DNA of 64,000 bases, from the NCBI RefSeq assembly GCF_019748715.1, contig NZ_JACLBZ010000005.1, positions 1 through 64,000 of the forward strand. Reading direction: 5' to 3'. Under the pieces are notes generated by a model, which had not been told where the DNA came from, ran no database searches, and saw only the letters and a list, made by a program, of their open reading frames with translations. Both the position numbers and the translations under genes were made by a program. Positions 26,351 to 36,559 of the stretch are shown piece after piece; the first letter of the stretch is position 1; the number at the start of each line of letters is the position of its first letter. The stretch is from Sporosarcina aquimarina. Lineage in GTDB: Bacteria; Bacillota; Bacilli; Bacillales_A; Planococcaceae.

Positions 26351-27184
26351 TTAGCGGATGCCATTGATAAGACCTAGCATTTGATCGGCCAGCGTTACAG
26401 AACGCGCGTTGAATTGATAGGCACGCTGCGTAGCAATCAAATCTGTCATTTCTTTTTCATAGTTGACGTTGGATGTCTCGAGTGCACGGTTCTGCAAGCC
26501 GATCTGACTGCGTGCTGCTCCTGTCATTTCTGTCAGTAAATCGTTCGCCTCGAGTCCAAGTCCCGCCATGTCTGCAGGTAATCCGAAGTTTGTGGCAGAC
26601 AGCCGCACCATGGAATCCGGCTTTTCAAGTACTGTCACACCAAGTTCGAATGTCTGGTTGCCGCCTGGTTGGGTTATTTCGAGCAAGCCATTCGGATGGA
26701 CATTGTAATTCGTTGCTTGACCGGAAAAGACGATCGGACGGCCTGCGCTATCCGCCACCGGAAGTCCTTCTTCATTGACTAGCATGTTTTGTCCATTATC
26801 CATCGGCGATACATAAAAGTTCCCTTTACGCGAATAAATGATTTCTTCTCCGCCTTCAGTCGGTTGAATCAAATTAAAATATTGCTTTGGTTCCGTCAAG
26901 GCAAAGTCCAGCTGACGGTCCGTCACTTGAACGGATCCAACCTTCCAGTTCATTTGCATACTTCCGAGCATTGCACCGCTGCCGATACGGATTCCGTCTT
27001 CTGAACGTCGATCTGCCCGGTCTGCTTTGTCATTGTTCATTTGCTGAAAAAGCAGTTCTTGAAATTTGGCATCGGATGATTTATAGCCATGTGTCGCCGT
27101 GTTGGCCAAGTTATTGCCGATTAAATCAAGGCGATGCTGCAGCTGGTTCATCGTATTGACAGCTGTTGTCATTGTGCGAATCAT
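26351..27184 (-). CDS. flhP: Flagellar hook-basal body protein FlhP
   Basis: 277 residues, FlgF/FlgG family rod protein. Seen: MIRTMTTAVNTMNQLQHRLD, LIGNNLANTATHGYKSSDAK (N-terminal FlgBCEFG motif) and the C-terminal ENVNY-like SNVNYEKEMTDLIATQRAYQFNARS. The start at 27184 has AGAGGAG at 10 nt. It follows flhO by 46 bp, as in the B. subtilis mbl-flhO-flhP order, so the organism is predicted to be flagellated. Confidence 0.9.
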   Translation of the reverse strand: MIRTMTTAVNTMNQLQHRLDLIGNNLANTATHGYKSSDAKFQELLFQQMNNDKADRADRRSEDGIRIGSGAMLGSMQMNWKVGSVQVTDRQLDFALTEPKQYFNLIQPTEGGEEIIYSRKGNFYVSPMDNGQNMLVNEEGLPVADSAGRPIVFSGQATNYNVHPNGLLEITQPGGNQTFELGVTVLEKPDSMVRLSATNFGLPADMAGLGLEANDLLTEMTGAARSQIGLQNRALETSNVNYEKEMTDLIATQRAYQFNARSVTLADQMLGLINGIR

Positions 27185-27230
27185 AAAAAGTGACTCCTCT
27201 CTTGCTTGGGGCATCTATATTCGGTGGTCA

Positions 27231-28055
27231 TTAGTTCACGCGCCCGACTTCATTGACCGCTTTTTCCATACTGCGGTCGTAGGCTTGCAGAATTTTTTGA
27301 TTGGCTTCGAATGCTCGATAGGCCGTCAGCATATCCGTCATCGTACGGCCTGCGTCGACGTTGGAGCCTTCAATGAAACCTTGCTGTATCGAGTATGTGC
27401 CGCCCATCGGAAGAGGTTGTCCATCCGCAGTGGTGAACAGACCGTTGTCCCGCTTCGACAAAGTATCCGGTTCTGCAGCATATGCGATTCCCAGTGTTGC
27501 AGCTTGCGTATCGCCGGTGAATATGAAGCCTTCTTCCGAGATGCGGATGTCGTCATTCGGCAGTTCGATTCGATTGCCTGTCGCATCTAGTACATAGAGT
27601 CCGGATGGATTCGTTAAGTAGCCTTCCGCATTGACGGTGAAATTACCGTTTCGTGTGTAGTATTGATCGCCATTTTCGCCTTCCAACGTAAAGAACACCG
27701 TACCCGCTACACCTGTCTCTTCATTGACATCCATCGGTCCGTCAATCAGTGCCACATCCGTCTTCAATTCCGTTTCCCTCAGCTGTCCTTGGGCAAATAA
27801 AGGCAAGGTCTCCTGCATATAGACACCTGTCGACAGTCCTCCGACCGGGTTCAGTCCTTTGAAACTCAAACCTTTTTCCGTCGGCACGCGCGCCGCATCG
27901 AGACGAGACATGAACATTTCAGGAAATGCCCGAATTGTCGACTGCTCCGCTTTGTAGCCAGGTGTATTGGCGTTAGCCATATTATTCGCCAACATTTCCG
28001 TCCGACGCTGCTGGGCGATCATGCCCGATCCTACTGTGTAAAAGCCACGAAACAT
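27231..28055 (-). CDS. flhO: Flagellar hook-basal body protein FlhO
   Basis: 274 residues, the partner rod protein of FlhP. Seen: MFRGFYTVGSGMIAQQRRTE, MLANNMANANTPGYKAEQST, and the C-terminal GSNVDAGRTMTDMLTAYRAF followed by NQKILQAYD. AAAAGGAG lies before the ATG. It lies 98 bp after mbl on the same strand. No clear sigma-D promoter was seen between mbl and flhO. Confidence 0.9.
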   Translation of the reverse strand: MFRGFYTVGSGMIAQQRRTEMLANNMANANTPGYKAEQSTIRAFPEMFMSRLDAARVPTEKGLSFKGLNPVGGLSTGVYMQETLPLFAQGQLRETELKTDVALIDGPMDVNEETGVAGTVFFTLEGENGDQYYTRNGNFTVNAEGYLTNPSGLYVLDATGNRIELPNDDIRISEEGFIFTGDTQAATLGIAYAAEPDTLSKRDNGLFTTADGQPLPMGGTYSIQQGFIEGSNVDAGRTMTDMLTAYRAFEANQKILQAYDRSMEKAVNEVGRVN

Positions 28056-28153
28056 TTTATTTCACTCCTTTTCTTTCCGTACCTAAATTCATTCAGTCTA
28101 ACCTAAATGAAACGATCTTTTTATTATACACTATTTTTTCACTCCATGCCGCT

Positions 28154-29155
28154 TCAACGCGTGCGTGCTGGTGACTTTCCGATCGTTTCAAGCAGGACAC
28201 CCGTCCCAATTGCGACACAATTTAAAGGATGTTCCGAAACAAATACAGGCACTTTTAGCTCTTCTGCAAGCAATAAGTCAATACCATGCAGCATCGCGCC
28301 CCCGCCTGTCAAGAATACGCCGAGATCGATAATGTCCGCGGAAAGTTCAGGTGGTGTCTTTTCTAGTACGTTTTTGGCTGCCTGCACGATCATGCTCACC
28401 GATTCATGAAGCGCTTGATTGATTTCTTCAGATGTGACTGTCAACGTTCTCGGTAATCCCGACACCATGTCACGACCGCGGATATCGATTGTGCTCGATT
28501 TCGCTTTGCTGAGAAACACGGTACCTACTTCCTTTTTCACTTGTTCGGCAGTTCGGTCACCGATCAGTAATTTATGTTGTTTTTTAATGTGCTGGATAAT
28601 GTCGTGATCGAATTGATCGCCCGCGACATTGATAGATTCCGATGTCACGATATCGCCCATCGAAAGAACCGCGACATCTGTTGTGCCCCCGCCAATATCG
28701 ATGACCATATTACCTGTTGGCTGGAAGATATCCATACCCGCTCCGATCGCTGCGACTTTTGGCTCTTCTTCTAAGAACACTTGCTTGCCGCCCGCTTTTT
28801 CTGCTGCTTGCCGAATGGCTTTTTGTTCGACACTTGTAATATTAGTTGGGCAGCAAATTAAAATACGCGGCTTGGACAAGAAGCCTTTGACGTTTAATTT
28901 ATTAATGAAATGTGTCAGCATTGCTTCTGTCACGTCAAAATCTGCAATGACCCCATCTTTCATTGGACGTACAACGACGATGTTCCCCGGCGTCCGTCCG
29001 ACCATCTGGTACGCCTCATCTCCGACAGCCAATACTTTTTTCGACTGTTTCTCAATGGCTACAATCGCGGGTTCGTTAATAACGATCCCTTTCCCCTTCA
29101 CATGAATCAATAAGTTGGCTGTTCCCAGGTCAATCCCTATATCTTTCGAAAACAT
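28154..29155 (-). CDS. mbl: MreB-like actin homologue Mbl
   Basis: 333 residues, bacterial actin. It forms membrane filaments that steer side-wall peptidoglycan synthesis. Seen: DIGIDLGTANLLIHVKGKGI (phosphate 1), VIDIGGGTTDVAVLSMG (phosphate 2), LTGGGAMLHGIDLLLAEEL (adenosine motif). Position ahead of flhO and downstream (by direction) of spoIIID matches Mbl rather than MreB, although a glp cluster now lies between. The start at 29155 (MFSKDIGIDLG) matches the family N-terminus and has AAGGGGAAG upstream. Confidence 0.9.
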   Translation of the reverse strand: MFSKDIGIDLGTANLLIHVKGKGIVINEPAIVAIEKQSKKVLAVGDEAYQMVGRTPGNIVVVRPMKDGVIADFDVTEAMLTHFINKLNVKGFLSKPRILICCPTNITSVEQKAIRQAAEKAGGKQVFLEEEPKVAAIGAGMDIFQPTGNMVIDIGGGTTDVAVLSMGDIVTSESINVAGDQFDHDIIQHIKKQHKLLIGDRTAEQVKKEVGTVFLSKAKSSTIDIRGRDMVSGLPRTLTVTSEEINQALHESVSMIVQAAKNVLEKTPPELSADIIDLGVFLTGGGAMLHGIDLLLAEELKVPVFVSEHPLNCVAIGTGVLLETIGKSPARTR

Positions 29156-29287
29156 CGCTGCCGCTTCCCCTTCCACCCTGTTTATATGTAGTCTCTAACT
29201 ATTAATTGTATCATATTTCCTATTTAATTTGCATAGTTCGTTTAGATTTTTACCTTGATTGTCGAATTTTAGGGGATTTGGTTTGGT

Positions 29288-29447
29288 TGTATAAGCGCGT
29301 GACGGGTGGTTATGAGCGTGGAGAGATGCTTTATGAGCGCGATGCCTGGGTGTATGATCGCAGATAGACGCTTTATGAGCACAAAGGCTGGGCGTACGAG
29401 CGCAGACAGATGCTCTATGAGCGCAATGGCTGGGCGTATGAGCGAGA
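29288..29447 (+). repeat. 21-bp array, family A (copy A4, 8 units)
   Basis: Cores start at 29291, 29312, 29333, 29354, 29375, 29396, 29417 and 29438 with strict 21-bp spacing. Several are point variants (ATAAGCG, ATGATCG, ACGAGCG), so spacing is kept better than sequence. It lies just past the glpK terminator and fills most of the glpK-mbl gap. Confidence 0.93.
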
Positions 29448-29465
29448 CAGTTGCCAATTAAAAAT

Positions 29466-29494
29466 GCCTGCAGCCAACTTCTGCGGCTGCAGGC
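29466..29494 (-). terminator. Intrinsic terminator of glpFK
   Basis: GCCTGCAGCC pairs with GGCTGCAGGC; on the minus strand a run of five U follows. It lies 18 bp past the glpK stop. Confidence 0.85.
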
Positions 29495-29511
29495 GCTACT
29501 ATTTTATTCGC

Positions 29512-31038
<1,527 letters not shown>

Positions 31039-31086
31039 TTATACACGTTCTGACTTCGCTCCGAACTTTAAAGCGCTTCGTGATGA

Positions 31087-31890
31087 CTACTCTGATTTCA
31101 TTCCCTTACTCACAGAGAACTGGGCAGCCAATAGAACAGCTAAAACGATTGCCCCTACAATCCAAAACGCTGCACTGTTTTCTCCAATAAAAAACTGTTT
31201 ATAAAATAACGCACCAAACGCACCTCCGAGTACTGGACCGACAACCGGAACCCAGGCATAACCCCAATCGGATTTTCCTTTTCCCGGTATCGGCAAGAAG
31301 AAATGTGCGATACGCGGTCCGAGATCACGTGCCGGATTGATGGCGTAGCCTGTTGTGCCGCCGAGCGACATGCCGATCGCGATAATGAGCGCTCCGACGA
31401 TGAGCGGATTCAACCCTTCTGTAAATTCATTGGCTCCGATCGACAGCAGACCGAGCAGTAAGACAAATGTTCCGATGATTTCGCTTGTCAGATTTGATAG
31501 CGGATGACGGATTGCCGGAATCGTTGCGAACACCGATAGCTTTGCATCCTGATCTTCCGTTTCTCTCCAATGCGGCAAGTACTGTAAATATACGATGACC
31601 GCGCCGACTATAGCACCGATCATTTGGGCTGCGATATACATCGGCACGTCCGCCCATGCAAAGTCTCCGATCGTAGCGAAACCGATTGTGACGGCAGGAT
31701 TCAAATGAGCTCCGCTAGCACCGCCGACTGCATACACCCCCATGGCTACCGCAAGTCCCCAACCAATTGTAATGACAATCCAGCCTGCGCCTTCCGACTT
31801 GGACTTTTTCATGAGAACTCCACCGACTACACCGCCGCCAAAAATGATCAGTATCATGGTTCCGATTAATTCCCCAACAAAAGGTGTCAT
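31087..31890 (-). CDS. glpF: Glycerol uptake facilitator GlpF
   Basis: 267 residues, aquaglyceroporin of the MIP family with six membrane helices and both pore motifs: HLNPAVTIG and the variant-flanked AINPARDLGPR (the Asp after NPAR marks glycerol facilitators). First gene of glpFK. It has its own promoter and a leader terminator, so glycerol 3-phosphate with GlpP should control it by antitermination. Confidence 0.93.
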   Translation of the reverse strand: MTPFVGELIGTMILIIFGGGVVGGVLMKKSKSEGAGWIVITIGWGLAVAMGVYAVGGASGAHLNPAVTIGFATIGDFAWADVPMYIAAQMIGAIVGAVIVYLQYLPHWRETEDQDAKLSVFATIPAIRHPLSNLTSEIIGTFVLLLGLLSIGANEFTEGLNPLIVGALIIAIGMSLGGTTGYAINPARDLGPRIAHFFLPIPGKGKSDWGYAWVPVVGPVLGGAFGALFYKQFFIGENSAAFWIVGAIVLAVLLAAQFSVSKGMKSE

Positions 31891-31932
31891 CTCCCGTATC
31901 CTCCCCTATCTTCATGATGCGTGATTGAAAAC

Positions 31933-31983
31933 CAAAAATACCCACAACTAACCCCTTGCGCGATGCAAGAAATTAATTGTGGG
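31933..31983 (-). terminator. Leader attenuator of glpFK (GlpP target)
   Basis: In the glpF leader, CCCACAACTAA (31941-31951) pairs with TTAATTGTGGG (31973-31983), with a U-run on the downstream side. This is an intrinsic terminator between promoter and gene, the known layout of GlpP-controlled antitermination in Bacillus glp leaders. Confidence 0.8.
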
Positions 31984-32019
31984 CTCCTGTACTCAACCAC
32001 TTGTATGAACTTACCAATA

Positions 32020-32048
32020 AGTATATCGCCGGTTGAATTATCTGTCAA
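32020..32048 (-). promoter_or_regulatory. Sigma-A promoter of glpFK
   Basis: TTGACA (32043-32048) and TATACT (32020-32025) with a 17-bp spacer on the minus strand, just past the glpP stop. The start site should lie near 32013, giving a leader of about 120 nt that contains the attenuator. Confidence 0.82.
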
Positions 32049-32050
32049 CA

Positions 32051-32638
32051 TTAATTTCCGGAATTAATATCTTTTGTAAACGACTCCCACAGCAAGTGAT
32101 CGGACGTAGTCACCGCCACCGCTCCTGCACCGAGCGCATCGTCAATATGCTGTTTTGTGCGGATCAGACCACCGTTGATGATCGGAATGCCCGTATGTTC
32201 CTGTACTTCCTGGATTAATTCAGGAATCACACCGGGCAGCATCTCAATGAAATCTGGAGCAGTTTGCTTAATTAACGAGTAGCTTTTCTCAAGAGCGATC
32301 GTATCGAGCAAGAACATGCGTTGGATCGCAATAATGCCTTTTGCCTTCGCTTTTGCAATCATATTGGATCTGGTTGAAATGATACCGGCCGGACGAATAT
32401 CATTGCATAGGAAGTCGGCAGCAAAATTATCTGTTTTCAAGCCTTGAATCAAATCTGCATGGATAATGAGTTTCTTGCATCGTCTATCCGCTTCTTGTTT
32501 CAAGGTTTTCACATTGCTTATATGCACTTCCAGTAACACGATATATTCAAATGGACTGTCCAGCAGCCGTTCGAATTGCTTCATCGTCCGAGCCGCAGGT
32601 AAGATTTTCTGACCATGAAAAGGTATGACGATGATCAC
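32051..32638 (-). CDS. glpP: Glycerol 3-phosphate-responsive antiterminator GlpP
   Basis: 195 residues. An RNA-binding antiterminator that, with glycerol 3-phosphate, allows read-through of the glpD and glpF leader terminators. Seen: GQKILPAARTMKQFERLL, VLLEVHISNVKTLK, PAGIISTRS, PDFIEMLPGVIPELI and PIINGGLIRT. The only start in frame is a GTG at 32638, but GGAGGA abuts it with almost no spacing. Initiation may be weak or may use a non-standard codon a few bases downstream. It lies 33 bp after glpD. Confidence 0.9.
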   Translation of the reverse strand: MIIVIPFHGQKILPAARTMKQFERLLDSPFEYIVLLEVHISNVKTLKQEADRRCKKLIIHADLIQGLKTDNFAADFLCNDIRPAGIISTRSNMIAKAKAKGIIAIQRMFLLDTIALEKSYSLIKQTAPDFIEMLPGVIPELIQEVQEHTGIPIINGGLIRTKQHIDDALGAGAVAVTTSDHLLWESFTKDINSGN

Positions 32639-32671
32639 TCCTCCATCAAAGTTTTTCTTTACTATACCATG

Positions 32672-34315
32672 TTAGATGACTGTCGTTGCCTTTCTAACCT
32701 CTTCATCCAATTCTTGCTCGTATTTTGACTTTTCCGGTTCTGTCCATCCTAAGATGGCAGCCATTTCATTCAATACATCGGACTTGCCGGCTGTCACGTT
32801 GGCCATATGGAAATAGAGATCTCCTGTACGACGGATGAAGAAGTCAGTCGGCTTTACCGCCATTTCTTGTTCAATAGCGTAGCGCAGTTTGACGTATAGA
32901 ATACGCGGCATATCCGTTACAGGTTCGTAAGGAATTGTGAATACTTTCTCCACGTTTGAACCGTACAATGCAGCTAGGTGCCGACTCTCGCGTTCTGTAA
33001 AGCCTAATGCTTGTCCACGTTCTACGGATTGCTGAATGAATCGTTTGTAGTTGGACGACCCGCCGATATCTCCGCCTGAAATCGGGAAATGTTTCGTGAT
33101 GCTGCGCGGGAATTTCCGGCCGGTTTCTTTCGAAAGCTGCTGGACTACTTTATTGATAACCGTCTCCGCCATCTTACGGTAGCCGGTCAATTTACCGCCA
33201 GCAATTGTGATGAGTCCTTTTTTCGATTCCCAAATCTCATCTTTTCTCGAAATTTCAGATGGATTCTTGCCGTCTTCGTGAATGAGCGGTCGTACGCCTG
33301 CCCAGCTGGACTCAACATCGTCTTCTGTCACTTGGACTTCCGGGAACATGAACTTGATGGAGTCGAGTATATACGTTCGATCCGCTTCCGTAATCTGCAT
33401 TTCTTTAGGATCTCCTTCGTAAAAGGTATCCGTCGTGCCGACATACGCTTTCCCCTCGCGCGGAATTGCAAAAATCATACGCTTGTCTGGTGTATCGAAA
33501 TAAATCGCTTGGTGCAGAGGGAAGACACTTTGGTCAAAAACAAGATGGATGCCTTTTGAAAGGATTAAATGTTTACCCGCAGAATAACCGTCCATATTTT
33601 TGACTTCATCCACCCAAGGACCTGCCGCGTTGATCACTTTCTTCGCTTGGATTGTGAACTGCTGATCCGCAATCGTATCGCGGACTTGCACACCCGAGAT
33701 TTTATTCTGATCATTGTAGACAAATCCTTCAGCAGTAGCGTAATTAAGGATGAACGCTCCTTTTTCTGCTGCTGCTTTCATCACTTCAATCGTCAATCGC
33801 GCATCATCGGTCCGGTATTCTACATACATACCGCTGCCTTGAAGACCTTCTTTTTTTACAAGGGGAGCTTGTTTCAGCGTTTGTTCCACATTCAACATCG
33901 TCCGTCGTTCAGACTTTTTAACGCCTGCCAAGAAATCATATACTTGTAAGCCGATTGCAGTGGAGAAGCTTCCGAATGTGCCGCCTGTGTGAAATGGAAG
34001 CAACATGCGTTCAGGCGTTGTGACATGCGGACCATTCTCATAGACGATCGCCCGCTCTTTACCTAACTCTGCAACTTCTTTGATTTCAAATTGCTTCAAA
34101 TAACGCAATCCTCCGTGGACAAGTTTCGTGGAGCGGCTGGATGTTCCGGAAGCGAAATCCTGCATCTCAACAAGTGCCGTCTTCAGTCCGCGTGTTACCG
34201 CATCGAGTGCAATACCTGCTCCCGTTATGCCGCCGCCGATTATCACGACGTCAAAAAGCTCGGAATTCAATTGATCAACTAACGCAGTACGTTCCAATGA
34301 AGAAAATGTTGTCAT
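32672..34315 (-). CDS. glpD: Glycerol-3-phosphate dehydrogenase GlpD
   Basis: 547 residues, FAD-dependent, membrane-associated; oxidises glycerol 3-phosphate to DHAP and passes electrons to quinone. Seen: the FAD motif VVIIGGGITGAGIALDAVTR, SSRSTKLVHGGLRYL, RMIFAIPREGKAYVGTTDT and GGKLTGYRKMAE. The start at 34315 (MTTFSSLER) has AAGGGAG upstream; a longer frame would run into the leader terminator. Here glpD comes before glpP, unlike B. subtilis where it follows glpK. Confidence 0.95.
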   Translation of the reverse strand: MTTFSSLERTALVDQLNSELFDVVIIGGGITGAGIALDAVTRGLKTALVEMQDFASGTSSRSTKLVHGGLRYLKQFEIKEVAELGKERAIVYENGPHVTTPERMLLPFHTGGTFGSFSTAIGLQVYDFLAGVKKSERRTMLNVEQTLKQAPLVKKEGLQGSGMYVEYRTDDARLTIEVMKAAAEKGAFILNYATAEGFVYNDQNKISGVQVRDTIADQQFTIQAKKVINAAGPWVDEVKNMDGYSAGKHLILSKGIHLVFDQSVFPLHQAIYFDTPDKRMIFAIPREGKAYVGTTDTFYEGDPKEMQITEADRTYILDSIKFMFPEVQVTEDDVESSWAGVRPLIHEDGKNPSEISRKDEIWESKKGLITIAGGKLTGYRKMAETVINKVVQQLSKETGRKFPRSITKHFPISGGDIGGSSNYKRFIQQSVERGQALGFTERESRHLAALYGSNVEKVFTIPYEPVTDMPRILYVKLRYAIEQEMAVKPTDFFIRRTGDLYFHMANVTAGKSDVLNEMAAILGWTEPEKSKYEQELDEEVRKATTVI

Positions 34316-34349
34316 TTGTCTCTCTCCCTTTTTTAATGAAGTATGAAAA

Positions 34350-34396
34350 AAAGAAACCTCAAAAGAATGACTGCTGAATGCAATCATCCTTTGAGG
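34350..34396 (-). terminator. Leader attenuator of glpD (GlpP target)
   Basis: CCTCAAA (34357-34363) pairs with TTTGAGG (34390-34396) and the inner ATGATTGCA/TGCTGAATGC-type segment adds pairing. On the minus strand it is followed by TTTCTTTTTTT. It lies between the promoter and glpD, as expected for GlpP antitermination. Confidence 0.8.
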
Positions 34397-34435
34397 TCTC
34401 TCAGTAACTCAAACCAGAAGTATTAACTTACTTAG

Positions 34436-34463
34436 ATTGTATCATAATTTGAGCTTATTACAA
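34436..34463 (-). promoter_or_regulatory. Putative sigma-A promoter of glpD
   Basis: TTGTAA (34458-34463) and TACAAT (34436-34441) are 16 bp apart on the minus strand, about 120 bp upstream of glpD and ahead of the leader terminator. Confidence 0.6.
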
Positions 34464-34498
34464 GTAATGGGATTGGCGGTCAGAGGTTAGTGGTGAGC

Positions 34499-34771
34499 CT
34501 AGGCATCCGCCTGTTGCTTAGGGGTTTCATTTTTCCATTTTTGGCGGGTCGCTTCTCCTCCGCGAAGGTGGCGGATCGATTTATGATAGGCAAGAATCTT
34601 TGCGACTTGTTCCGATAGGCCGGGATCGACATTCGGCAGTCGCTCGGTCAAATCTTTATGCACCGTACTCTTGGAATAGCCGGTCGCATTGGCTAACGCA
34701 CGCACTGTCAAGTTCGTTTCAATCAGCATCCTCCCAAGACGTACGCAACGCCTTCTAATTTGCTCGTGCAC
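34499..34771 (-). CDS. spoIIID: Sporulation transcription factor SpoIIID
   Basis: 90 residues, mother-cell DNA-binding regulator that tunes sigma-E genes. The HTH is seen as VRALANATGYSKSTVHKDLT, followed by the family block ERLPNVDPGLSEQVAKIL and YHKSIRHLRGGEAT. The start is a GTG at 34771, preceded by AGAGGAAGAGG. A near-perfect sigma-E promoter lies just upstream. In B. subtilis mbl follows directly; here the glp cluster separates them. Confidence 0.93.
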   Translation of the reverse strand: MHEQIRRRCVRLGRMLIETNLTVRALANATGYSKSTVHKDLTERLPNVDPGLSEQVAKILAYHKSIRHLRGGEATRQKWKNETPKQQADA

Positions 34772-34810
34772 GCCCTCTTCCTTTCTCTTTTCACTCCTTT
34801 ATGGTGTTCT

Positions 34811-34839
34811 ATTGTATGCAAACACTTACGAACATATGA
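34811..34839 (-). promoter_or_regulatory. Sigma-E promoter of spoIIID
   Basis: On the minus strand TCATATG (34833-34839) and CATACAAT (34811-34818) are 14 bp apart. CATACAAT is the exact sigma-E -10 consensus, and spoIIID is sigma-E dependent in B. subtilis. It overlaps the spoIIQ terminator region. Confidence 0.72.
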
Positions 34840-34841
34840 AA

Positions 34842-34869
34842 AAGCCATTCCGGGGGGCTGGAATGGCTT
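34842..34869 (-). terminator. Intrinsic terminator of spoIIQ
   Basis: AAGCCATTCC pairs with GGAATGGCTT around an 8-nt loop, followed by a U-run on the minus strand; 19 bp past the spoIIQ stop. Confidence 0.85.
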
Positions 34870-34887
34870 AGTGGATTGTTTATTTAA

Positions 34888-35547
34888 TTAGAACGCCAAG
34901 TAGTCGTGTGGGTTGACAGCCACGCCGTCTTTTTGAACTTCAAATTGCAAATGTACGCCTGCTTGTGGATTCCAATCGTTTTGTGTAGTCGTTGCGAGGA
35001 CTTGTCCTTGTTGGATTTCTTCGCCTTCCTTCACAAGTACGCCTGTCAATGAACTATAGACCGTTGTCATACCGTCCGCATGTTTTAGTCTGATCTCACT
35101 GCCTTTGAATGAATCCGCGACGACAGCCTCTACTGTACCGCTCAGTGCCGCCACTACTTCAAACGGTTGTCCGTCCATCGAAAGAGATAGACCTTTGCTT
35201 GTGACATAAGATTGCTTGAATACGAGCAATGCCTTTTCACGCACCGACTCTTCTGCTGTAGGATCGTAAAATTCTTGTAAAATAGCGACTTGATCTAGTT
35301 GATCTTCATGGAATGGATACTTGAGTGTTTCGTTTGCTGCATTTGTTTCCACCGTGACATCGTCATTCGGCTGATCGAGCTTCGCCACATCCGACGTTAC
35401 TGCTTCATCTTTCGTCGTCATTGCGGAGTAGCCCCATACCATGCCGATAAATAGGAGCGCTACGCCCGTATAAATGGCAGGCCAGAACCAGCCGTTTTTC
35501 ATTTTTTTGTTTTCCTGAGAAGGGGCCTTTGGTTTTTCTTCTCGCAT
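34888..35547 (-). CDS. spoIIQ: Stage II sporulation protein SpoIIQ
   Basis: 219 residues. Forespore-made membrane protein that pairs with SpoIIIAH across the septum to form the engulfment/feeding channel. One membrane helix (WFWPAIYTGVALLFIGMVWG) and a C-terminal LytM/peptidase M23-like fold (VVAALSGTVEAVV, HADGMTTVYSSLTG, GVHLQFEVQKDGVAVNP). The HxH metal motif of active LytM enzymes is replaced by HLQFE, so it is probably structural. The start at 35547 (MREEKPK) matches the family; GAGGTG lies upstream. Confidence 0.92.
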   Translation of the reverse strand: MREEKPKAPSQENKKMKNGWFWPAIYTGVALLFIGMVWGYSAMTTKDEAVTSDVAKLDQPNDDVTVETNAANETLKYPFHEDQLDQVAILQEFYDPTAEESVREKALLVFKQSYVTSKGLSLSMDGQPFEVVAALSGTVEAVVADSFKGSEIRLKHADGMTTVYSSLTGVLVKEGEEIQQGQVLATTTQNDWNPQAGVHLQFEVQKDGVAVNPHDYLAF

Positions 35548-35565
35548 TGTCATCACCTCACTTGC

Positions 35566-35594
35566 ATTCTTTGCAAGTTAAGAGGATTTTAAAC
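35566..35594 (-). promoter_or_regulatory. Putative sigma-F promoter of spoIIQ
   Basis: GTTTA (35590-35594) and GCAAAGAAT (35566-35574) are 15 bp apart on the minus strand, close to the sigma-F consensus. It overlaps the end of spoIID and lies about 20 bp upstream of spoIIQ. The -10 lies inside a CTTGCA/TGCAAG inverted repeat. Confidence 0.45.
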
Positions 35595-36525
35595 ATTCAT
35601 CTTCAGGTAAATTTATTTTTTGTATCCGTGTACCTGTATAATAGTGTGAAATGATTTTATCTGCCGTCCAGCCTTTTTGAGCATACGCTTCAGCTCCGTA
35701 TTGGCTCATCCCGACACCATGTCCATATCCGAGCGTCGTAATATGCACAATTTGATTGTTGACATCATATGCAATATTGAAGTCTGTTGAGGCCAAATTC
35801 AATTTCTCCCGAACCTGTCGTCCGCTTGTCTCATAATTGCCCGTGATGATTTTTTGAACCCGTCCTGTTTGATTTCTCACTAATTGAAGTTCGCGGAATT
35901 CGTCCGCATCCCACTTCAATCCAAGTTTCCGATTCCATTCTGTTAAAGTCATTTGCAATTTACGTTCGACAGTCGGTGCTACTTTTTCTTCACCAGGGCT
36001 ATCCACGCTTTGTAAATACTCCACTGGATTTCCACTGAAGTTTTGTGCGGCTTCGGTTTTACCATTAGATGTAGAGAAGAACATTGCTGAGATGATTTCT
36101 TCACCATGAACGATAATATCACCTCTTGTTGCTTCTGCTGCTTTCCTGATTTTTTTCTCGTTCTGTTTAAAGGCCTTCCCCCAGCGCTCTTTGCGTTCTG
36201 CTTCCGTCCGATACACTTGCGCGGAAACATCCTTCGCTATCGGTTTAGCCCCTTTATCCGTATTTCGCGCCGCATATGTACGTGCAGCGATCACTTGAGC
36301 TTTCAATGCCTCTTCATGGAAGTCAGCCGGCATTTCACCCGCAACGACACCAACCACGTACTCTTCTAAAGGAATTGGCTCGTCCACTCCAGTAACGGAA
36401 ATCATGATGTCACACTTCTTCTCCTTTCGTTGGTCTGCCAGCTTCAGATCCGGCGCTTGTTTTGCTAGGATTGGAATAAAAAATAATGAAAGAATAATGA
36501 ATAAAAGGAGTAGTTTTTTGTACAT
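35578..36525 (-). CDS. spoIID: Stage II sporulation protein SpoIID
   Basis: 315 residues, a septal peptidoglycan lytic transglycosylase needed for engulfment. One N-terminal membrane anchor (LLLLFIILSLFFIPILA), then the SpoIID core: PLEEYVVGVVAGEMPADFH, ALKAQVIAARTYAARN, MFFSTSNGKTEAAQNFSGNP and the C-terminal GYGHGVGMSQYGAEAYAQKG. No Shine-Dalgarno precedes the ATG, and a sigma-E-like -10 ends only 5 bp before it, so the mRNA may be leaderless. Its stop lies 30 bp from the spoIIQ start. Confidence 0.93.
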   Translation of the reverse strand: MYKKLLLLFIILSLFFIPILAKQAPDLKLADQRKEKKCDIMISVTGVDEPIPLEEYVVGVVAGEMPADFHEEALKAQVIAARTYAARNTDKGAKPIAKDVSAQVYRTEAERKERWGKAFKQNEKKIRKAAEATRGDIIVHGEEIISAMFFSTSNGKTEAAQNFSGNPVEYLQSVDSPGEEKVAPTVERKLQMTLTEWNRKLGLKWDADEFRELQLVRNQTGRVQKIITGNYETSGRQVREKLNLASTDFNIAYDVNNQIVHITTLGYGHGVGMSQYGAEAYAQKGWTADKIISHYYTGTRIQKINLPEDECLKSS

Positions 36526-36530
36526 ACTGC

Positions 36531-36559
36531 ACTATATGCGGTTAGTGGAGCTCGTATGC
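36531..36559 (-). promoter_or_regulatory. Putative sigma-E promoter of spoIID
   Basis: GCATACG (36553-36559) and CATATAGT (36531-36538), 14 bp apart on the minus strand, fit sigma-E. The -10 ends 5 bp before the spoIID ATG. Confidence 0.5.

Noticed and set aside
25339..28055. Sigma-D promoter ahead of flhO or flhP
   Set aside because: I looked for TAAA-15-GCCGATAT on the minus strand and found no acceptable match.
31060..31090. cre (CcpA) site in the glpF-glpK gap
   Set aside because: TTAAAGCGCTTCG is only a partial match, and the location between glpF and glpK is not typical.
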